From: Candidatus Sulfotelmatobacter sp.
GTDB lineage: Bacteria > Acidobacteriota > Terriglobia > Terriglobales > Acidobacteriaceae
Direction of reading: 5' to 3'
Length of the DNA: 35,469 nucleotides
NCBI GenBank assembly: GCA_017883385.1
Contig: JADGNQ010000047.1
Location: forward strand, 1-35,469
Shown: positions 31,430-35,469 of the stretch, piece by piece
Layout: each line of letters opens with the position of its first letter
How positions within the stretch are numbered: position 1 is the first letter of the stretch
Program-made: the position numbers and the translations under genes
The notes under the pieces: model-generated
Told to the model about the DNA's origin: nothing
What the model saw: only the letters and a program-made list of their open reading frames with translations
Database searches by the model: none

Positions 31430-32248
31430 TTATTTCTTCCCGGCCGCGGTGGTGCTGGCCTTGGGCGGACTCATCTTCGCTGTCTGAACCACTTTCTCCG
31501 AGAGTTGACGCAGAGTCTCTGCCTGCCCGGCGCCGAGCTGCAAGTGCTGCACGATCATCTTGTTGCTGATGGTCGGCTTGCCCATCTTGCTGCGCCGGAC
31601 GGTGACGTGGGTCAGACTCATGGTATGGAACTGGCGGCACTGCTCGCAGCTGTCGAGCACGACGATGAGATGATCGACGGCCTTGTTGCCGAGACCCAGG
31701 TTCTCGAGCGCCCGCAAGTCGTTGGCTTCAAGCTGCAGCTTGAGTTGCGCGACATCCGGTGGAGCCGCCAGCACCAGCTTCGCTCCGCGGCTACACCAGC
31801 GCTCGCACGCTTCGCAAAACGGACGATGATTCAGCACGGCAAATCCAGCGAACATCCCCATGCCGATCACCGTCACGGCTTCCAGAAACCAGATGCCCCA
31901 CAACTCCCATCCGTTGGTGGCCGAGCCGCTGCTGCTCGTGCTCCACGTGCCGTACTGATTGATCATGCAGACCAAATTCCAGAGTGCCGCGGGACGTTGC
32001 GCCAGCTTGACCCAGCTGATGTGCCGCACGTGCTGGCTGTCCAGAACAAACGGCACCCACATGGCCCAGGAAACATAGATCGCCAGGGTGGCGATGGCTC
32101 CGGTAAGAGCTAGGCCGACCGTCTCATTACGAACCTTCCCCCATACCAGGCCGTAGCCGGCGGAAACGCCGATTAACGCGGCGAATGCCAACGTCGCGAA
32201 GAAAGCTAGGTGAACTTCCGGAATGAGAATAATGCCCCACGCATACAT
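31430..32248 (-). CDS. Uncharacterised membrane protein, frameshifted 5' end
   Basis: The 272-residue main frame begins at MYAWGIILIPEVHL, but no ribosome site precedes that ATG. The gene probably starts at 32339 in another frame (see next entry). About four membrane helices fill residues 1-150. The C-terminal ~120 residues are hydrophilic and probably cytoplasmic, with FCEACERWCSRGAK (a four-helix turn followed by a Cys trio) and DSCEQCRQFHTMSLTHVTVRR. The Cys pairs suggest metal binding. The tail ends in a Lys/Ala-rich stretch. I do not recognise the family. The tail could report to a partner through the CxxC sites. Function unknown. Confidence 0.7.
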   Translation of the reverse strand: MYAWGIILIPEVHLAFFATLAFAALIGVSAGYGLVWGKVRNETVGLALTGAIATLAIYVSWAMWVPFVLDSQHVRHISWVKLAQRPAALWNLVCMINQYGTWSTSSSGSATNGWELWGIWFLEAVTVIGMGMFAGFAVLNHRPFCEACERWCSRGAKLVLAAPPDVAQLKLQLEANDLRALENLGLGNKAVDHLIVVLDSCEQCRQFHTMSLTHVTVRRSKMGKPTISNKMIVQHLQLGAGQAETLRQLSEKVVQTAKMSPPKASTTAAGKK

Positions 32249-32339
32249 ATAAGCTAACGACCAGCGATCCGGCGCCGCCCACGACCGCGGCGATCAGCAG
32301 ACCGCCCAGGCTAAACCGTCCAGAATGTTTGTAGTACAT
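32249..32339 (-). pseudogene. Likely true 5' end of the membrane-protein gene, out of frame by one base
   Basis: ATG at 32339 has a good ribosome site (GGAGG, nine bases upstream). It encodes MYYKHSGRFSLGGLLIAAVV and then GGAGSLVVSLYV, a cytoplasmic tip plus one membrane helix. This frame then runs into a hydrophilic stretch without similarity, while the next frame takes up a matching membrane protein at SLAYMYAWG. One base too many near 32255-32262 (CTGGTCGTTAGC on the minus strand) explains this. A real frameshift mutation and an assembly error are both possible. Confidence 0.65.
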
Positions 32340-32636
32340 GCGTGCACGCCTCCAATAGGGTGAACCCGAATTGTCGCCTGCCCGCGAGGAGGTTTGTAGG
32401 TGACGTAGGTGTGGTGGTTTCTTGCCCTGGAAATTGCTGGTCTGACCACTCTGTCCCGGCTTTTGCACAGGAAAATCCGCGCCAGTCGCGGAGATCAAGA
32501 GAAATCGTAGCGAAAAAATAGCGAAAGACCAAGACAGTAAACCACAATCCCTAGTGGTCCCCAGACTAGTTAACCACAAGGCATCGTATTTTCCAGAATC
32601 AGTGCGAGAGTGGGGTTCTCACCTTCAAGTTTCTGC
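32340..32636. other. Intergenic region between the membrane protein and mraZ promoter
   Basis: 297 bases without a credible gene. It is AT-richer around 32500-32560. CTAGT..ACTAG (about 32554-32572) forms a short stem. The promoter of the minus-strand membrane-protein gene must lie here; I see no clear hexamers. Confidence 0.5.
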
Positions 32637-32664
32637 TTGACAATAAACGACTTAGGGCTAGAAT
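32637..32664 (+). promoter_or_regulatory. Sigma-70-type promoter of the mraZ (division) cluster
   Basis: TTGACA (32637-32642), 16 bases, TAGAAT (32659-32664): a near-consensus promoter. The leader to the mraZ ATG at 32894 would be about 220 bases long. Confidence 0.75.
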
Positions 32665-32689
32665 GTGGTACAAAGTGGTAAGAAGTGGT
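32665..32689 (+). promoter_or_regulatory. Candidate MraZ box: three GTGGT direct repeats, 10-base period
   Basis: GTGGT at 32665-32669, 32675-32679 and 32685-32689, separated by ACAAA and AAGAA. The first begins directly after the -10 box, so a bound MraZ ring would cover the transcription start. MraZ is known to bind such 10-base-period direct repeats (TGGGN in E. coli, AAAGTG-type in Mollicutes). Confidence 0.75.
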
Positions 32690-32893
32690 TGAGACAGTAG
32701 TGGCCGTGGGAGTTAGGAGCTGATAACGAGGAGCCGGTGGGAAACCGACCCAAAAGCACGACAAACAGCCCGAACAGCCCGAACCGCCCGAGTTTGACCA
32801 TACGTTGTATTGCTTTTACCTCCCTTGTGGCTGTCGTAGTGAACAGAAAGAAAACATCGGTAGTGGGAATTGGCCTCCGTAGGGGCCTTACAC

Positions 32894-33334
32894 ATGTTTC
32901 GCGGCAATCATCCAACCCGAGTCGACGAAAAAGGACGCCTCAAGGTCCCGGCCGAGTTCAAGCGGGTGATCGACGAGAAATACGGAACACAATTCTACAT
33001 CACAAGTCTGGATGGGAAGGTTGCTCAAGTGTATCCCTTCGAGGAATGGGAGCGGATCGAGCAGAAGCTGGCTGGGCTCTCCAATTTCAATCCTACGAAA
33101 AAGAAGTTTCTGGACCGGACGAACTATTACGGGCAACAGGTCGAAATGGACGGGCAGGGACGGTTGTTGCTGCCGCAATTGCTCCGCGAAGCGGGACAGA
33201 TTAAGGGCGAGGTAGCGGTTCTGGGGCACTTGACCTTCTTGGTAGTCAGGAACCTGGAGCTGTTCAAGAGAGAGATTCAGGAAGAAAAGTTTACGCCTGA
33301 CGATGAGAAGACGCTCGACGAACTGGGCATCTAG
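32894..33334 (+). CDS. mraZ: Transcription regulator MraZ
   Basis: 146 residues, ATG at 32894; eight codons of upstream open frame have no good start. Two AbrB-like SpoVT halves are seen: MFRGNHPTRVDEKGRLKVPAEFK (1-23, split motif DEKGRLKVP) and VEMDGQGRLLLPQLLREAG (about 84-102), each with the D-x-x-GR-x-x-(V/L)P signature. MraZ is a ring-forming DNA-binding protein that represses the division and cell-wall cluster, including its own gene. The GTGGT repeats at the promoter are its probable operator. First gene of the cluster; its stop overlaps the rsmH start by one base. Confidence 0.95.
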   Translation: MFRGNHPTRVDEKGRLKVPAEFKRVIDEKYGTQFYITSLDGKVAQVYPFEEWERIEQKLAGLSNFNPTKKKFLDRTNYYGQQVEMDGQGRLLLPQLLREAGQIKGEVAVLGHLTFLVVRNLELFKREIQEEKFTPDDEKTLDELGI

Positions 33335-34329
33335 TGGGCGAGGGATCAACAGACACCCCTCAGGGGGTTGGGCATGGTGGTGGAAGAGCAGCGAGCCATG
33401 TTCCGGTTCTTTTAAAAGAAGCGATCGACTTTTTAGCCGTGCGGCGGGGTGGGACGTATATCGACGCCACGGTGGGTTTGGGCGGACACAGTTGCGAAAT
33501 CGCAAAACGCCTCGGCGCACCGGGACATTTGATTGGCCTCGATAAAGATCCTGCAGCGCTGGAAATCGCGCGCGAAAGGCTAACAGCAGATTCCTCGCTT
33601 GTGCTCTCGGCCCCTAGCGGGACCGAAATGCGCACTCGGAATGACAAGGAGCTGGGGGATTGGCCGACGGTGACTCTGCTGCATCGATCCTTTGCAGAGA
33701 TTGGCAAGGGCCAACGACCAGCGACCATCGACGGAATCCTGGCTGACATCGGAGTGAGCAGCCTGCAGTTGGACGATGCGGCGCGCGGATTCAGTTTTCA
33801 GGCGGATGGACCGCTGGACATGCGGATGGACCCGCGGTCCGAGCGTACCGCCGAACAAGTGGTAAACCACCTCGACGAGCGACAGCTTGCCGATGTGATT
33901 TACGAATTCGGAGAGGAAAGGAGGTCGCGGAGAATCGCCAGAGCCATTTGCCGGTCGCGGCCGATACGATCCACCGCACATCTTGCGGACGTCATATCAG
34001 CCGCGGCCCGGCCAATGAATCAGGCAGAACGTAGGATTCATCCCGCGACCAGAACTTTTCAGGCTCTTCGAATCTTCGTAAACCGCGAACTGGACGATCT
34101 GAAGGCGCTGCTGGAAGCGGCGCCCCGGATTCTGAAGCCAGGTGGGCGCGTGGTGGTGATCAGTTTTCACTCGCTGGAAGACCGCATCGTAAAGGATGCG
34201 TTTCGCGAGGGAGCAAGTAAGGGTTACTTCAGTGTGCTAACCAAAAAGCCGGTAACGGCAACTGAAGTAGAAAGCGATCGCAACCCGCGGGCACGCAGCG
34301 CGAAGTTGCGGGCGGCGGAAAAAGTTTAG
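33334..34329 (+). CDS. rsmH: 16S rRNA (cytosine1402-N4)-methyltransferase
   Basis: 331 residues from GTG at 33334, which overlaps the mraZ TAG by one base (TAGTG); no other start occurs before the conserved HVPVLLKEAIDFL. The SAM-binding motif is YIDATVGLGGHSCEIAKRL, followed by LIGLDKDPAAL. The RsmH/MraW signatures IDGILADIGVSSLQLDDAARGFSF and GPLDMRMDP are present, and KPGGRVVVISFHSLEDRIVK at about 270-290 closes the fold. It methylates N4 of C1402 in 16S rRNA, near the P site. An insert of about 20 residues (LSAPSGTEMRTRNDKELGD) follows the SAM-binding part. Part of the dcw cluster. Confidence 0.95.
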   Translation: MGEGSTDTPQGVGHGGGRAASHVPVLLKEAIDFLAVRRGGTYIDATVGLGGHSCEIAKRLGAPGHLIGLDKDPAALEIARERLTADSSLVLSAPSGTEMRTRNDKELGDWPTVTLLHRSFAEIGKGQRPATIDGILADIGVSSLQLDDAARGFSFQADGPLDMRMDPRSERTAEQVVNHLDERQLADVIYEFGEERRSRRIARAICRSRPIRSTAHLADVISAAARPMNQAERRIHPATRTFQALRIFVNRELDDLKALLEAAPRILKPGGRVVVISFHSLEDRIVKDAFREGASKGYFSVLTKKPVTATEVESDRNPRARSAKLRAAEKV

Positions 34330-34502
34330 CTCCGGAAAACCTGCCGGAGTTCCCGGCATTAGCTGTGATGGCAGTGCCGGGGCCTTAGAGATCAGGTGCA
34401 ACAAGGCGGACGAAGATCCGCTGGGAAGAAAGAGCTGAAGGCTGATAGCCAACAGCTGGTTTTACGGGTTCCGTGGTAGGAATCCATTTTGAGGTTGTGG
34501 GC
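34330..34502. repeat. Two hairpins between rsmH and the small ORF
   Basis: CTCCGG-N8-CCGGAG (34330-34349) begins right after the rsmH stop. CCCGGCA (34352-34358) pairs with TGCCGGG (34375-34381). The pair may attenuate transcription within the cluster; no T-tract follows. Confidence 0.45.
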
Positions 34503-34664
34503 ATGTACACAGGCACATTGATCAAAGAATTGATGGCAACGGTGGAGCGGGCGGAGCAGCAGGCGGAGCAGCAGCGAACCGCCGACGAGCGGGAACTGCA
34601 CGCGATTTTTGCGATGCAGATTCTGTCAGTTCAGGGTGACCAGCTTCTGATGGGGGCGGCATAA
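34503..34664 (+). CDS. Small conserved-looking protein upstream of ftsL
   Basis: 53 residues, ATG at 34503, with TTGAGG ~14 bases upstream. The sequence is MYTGTLIKELMATVERAEQQ, then a highly helical stretch rich in Glu/Gln/Arg (EQQRTADERELHAIFAMQ). It looks like a short amphipathic or coiled-coil helix without a membrane segment. Its stop TAA overlaps the ftsL ATG (TAATG), so the two are translationally coupled. I do not recognise a family. Alternatively it is only a leader peptide for ftsL. Confidence 0.65.
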   Translation: MYTGTLIKELMATVERAEQQAEQQRTADERELHAIFAMQILSVQGDQLLMGAA

Positions 34665-35131
34665 TGGCAGCAGCAGCGGCGACAATTTGCAGTACGGATC
34701 CGGTGACGGGGCGTCGTCCCTTTTGGACGGGAACACCCGAGATCTACTTCTCCAAGGCGATCGATAACTCCCGACTGGTCAAGGTGGAAGATCCGCGCCG
34801 CAACCGCGAGATGAAGCAATTTGGCACGGCGCTGGCTTGCCTGTTCCTGCTGGTCTTTACTTATGCGTGGCAGCACTTCAAGGCGATCGAGTACGGCTAT
34901 CAGATCGAATCGGCCAAGCGGGAACTTAGCGATCGAACTGAGATGAACCATGCCCTTCGCCTGGAAGATGCTTCCTTGCGCGATCCCGAGCGGATTGACC
35001 TGCTGGCGCGCCGCATGGGCCTGGTGCCGCCGGAGCCTGGACAAGTGATCCGCATGGATGCCGCATCGTCCGATGGTCAGGGTCCGGTGATGGCGAGTGC
35101 GATTCCAGTGACGGTGATCCCGGGGCAGTAG
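34664..35131 (+). CDS. ftsL: Cell division protein FtsL-like
   Basis: 155 residues, ATG at 34664 overlapping the upstream TAA. Layout: ~50-residue cytoplasmic tail, one membrane helix (about 52-70, KQFGTALACLFLLVFTYAWQ), then a periplasmic coiled coil (YQIESAKRELSDRTEMN..LRLEDASL) ending DLLARRMGLVPPEPGQVIRMD. The last part is the L-A-x-x-x-G-[LM] ending of FtsL/FtsB-like proteins. These bridge the early and late division machinery and regulate FtsWI. Assigned from topology and from its place between rsmH and ftsI. Confidence 0.85.
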   Translation: MAAAAATICSTDPVTGRRPFWTGTPEIYFSKAIDNSRLVKVEDPRRNREMKQFGTALACLFLLVFTYAWQHFKAIEYGYQIESAKRELSDRTEMNHALRLEDASLRDPERIDLLARRMGLVPPEPGQVIRMDAASSDGQGPVMASAIPVTVIPGQ

Positions 35132-35145
35132 ATTGATTGCGTAGC

Positions 35146-35184
35146 GGCGGACGCCTTTCGTCCGCCCGCCGAGCGAAGCTCGGC
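35146..35184. repeat. Double-hairpin REP-like element before ftsI
   Basis: GGCGGACG-CCTTT-CGTCCGCC (35146-35166) and GCCGAGC-GAA-GCTCGGC (35168-35184), separated by one base. It has the same two-hairpin design as the element at 18650-18692, including the CCGCCGA-type joint. It lies in the 279-base gap between ftsL and ftsI. Confidence 0.6.
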
Positions 35185-35300
35185 TGCATCTCGGCGGCGG
35201 CCTGTCTGTAATTGGGCCGCCATGTTTGTCTGAGGTCGAAGGTGCGGAAGTAGTGGTGGAAACGCCTTTCGAGGTCGCGGGTATTACCCGCATGCTAGGG

Positions 35301-35356
35301 ATCCTTCGACTGCGCATGCCGATTCGCTTTGCTCATCGACATGCTCCGCTCAGGAT
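35301..35356. repeat. Dispersed ATCCTTCGACT...GCTCAGGAT repeat
   Basis: Ends ATCCT (35301-35305) and AGGAT (35352-35356) are inverted. Inside are TTCGACTGCGCATG and its partial mirror CATGCTCCGCTC. It is related to 2206-2248 and 29954-29972. Confidence 0.55.
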
Positions 35357-35410
35357 GACACGGCGGAAGAAGACGAACGACTGACGACCAGCGACCACCG
35401 ACAAGGTCCC

Positions 35411-35469
35411 ATGGCGACTAACTCCCATCCCGGTAAGAACTCCCGCCTCTACCTGCTGGGCGCCATGCT
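35411..35469 (+). CDS. ftsI: Start of probable penicillin-binding protein (FtsI-like), cut by window end
   Basis: Only 19 complete codons are seen: MATNSHPGKNSRLYLLGAM and a partial codon. A short polar N-terminus followed by the start of a hydrophobic stretch fits the N-terminus of FtsI/PBP2-type transpeptidases. Identity is inferred mostly from the gene order mraZ-rsmH-ftsL-ftsI. No ribosome site is strong (AAGG nine bases upstream). Confidence 0.55.
   Translation, partial: MATNSHPGKNSRLYLLGAM

Noticed and set aside
35107-35122. AGTGACGGTGATCCCG, similar to the Crp/Fnr-type operators
   Set aside because: The right half is TCCC instead of TCAC and the string lies in the end of the ftsL coding region.

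Overview
The window looks like chromosomal DNA of a soil-type acidobacterium (Terriglobia, Koribacter-like). The reasons are the GC-rich coding, the mix of multihaem cytochromes, PFOR, TAT-exported sugar oxidoreductases, CPXCG and YbjQ proteins, several dispersed palindromic repeats, and a division cluster that starts mraZ-rsmH-small ORF-ftsL. This assignment is by pattern only; no search was run. No rRNA, tRNA, CRISPR array, transposase or prophage gene was found.

Layout. 1-1103: 3' part of a clan GH-D-like glycoside hydrolase. 1305-7024 (minus): operon nifJ (PFOR), a dihydroorotate-dehydrogenase-like flavoprotein, and a YwiC-like membrane protein. 7226-11176 (minus): electron-transfer operon with a small cytochrome c, an 11-haem cytochrome c fused to a cytochrome b domain, and a 7-haem NapC/NirT-like protein. 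11469-14910 (plus): a radical-SAM/SPASM-like protein lacking two of the three cluster cysteines, a five-cysteine protein of unknown function, an OsmC-like protein and a ketopantoate-reductase-like protein. 14936-17701 (minus): ADP-forming acyl-CoA synthetase fused to a GNAT domain. 17911-18627 (plus): Crp/Fnr regulator. 18746-20045 (minus): a tandem UspA protein and a Cys4 protein. 20206-24357 (plus): small secreted protein, HAD phosphatase, GH3 beta-glucosidase with PA14, and a BON-domain protein. 24547-27839 (plus): sugar isomerase-like protein and a GMC dehydrogenase with its TAT-carrying small subunit. 27924-29225 (minus): M24 peptidase. 29226-30043: repeat-rich non-coding stretch. 30044-32339: CPXCG protein, YbjQ, SRPBCC and a frameshifted membrane protein. 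32637 to the end (plus): mraZ promoter with operator repeats, mraZ, rsmH, small ORF, ftsL and the start of ftsI.

Main finding. Eight palindromes of the form YGTGAYNNNNATCACN lie in the intergenic regions between 7.1 and 17.9 kb, and a weaker ninth lies near 20.1 kb. They precede the PFOR operon, the cytochrome operon and radical-SAM gene (shared divergent region, two sites), the five-cysteine gene (four sites), and the synthetase/regulator pair (shared region). The regulator encoded in the middle has an N-terminal cysteine cluster like FNR and a recognition helix RETVSR that mixes CRP and FNR specificity residues, which fits these sites. The block therefore reads as one local regulon, probably for low-oxygen or redox conditions. 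PFOR makes acetyl-CoA, the ADP-forming synthetase could recover ATP from it, the cytochromes dispose of electrons, and stress proteins (OsmC, UspA) accompany them. The radical-SAM-like protein without its cluster and the five-cysteine protein are the least explained parts.
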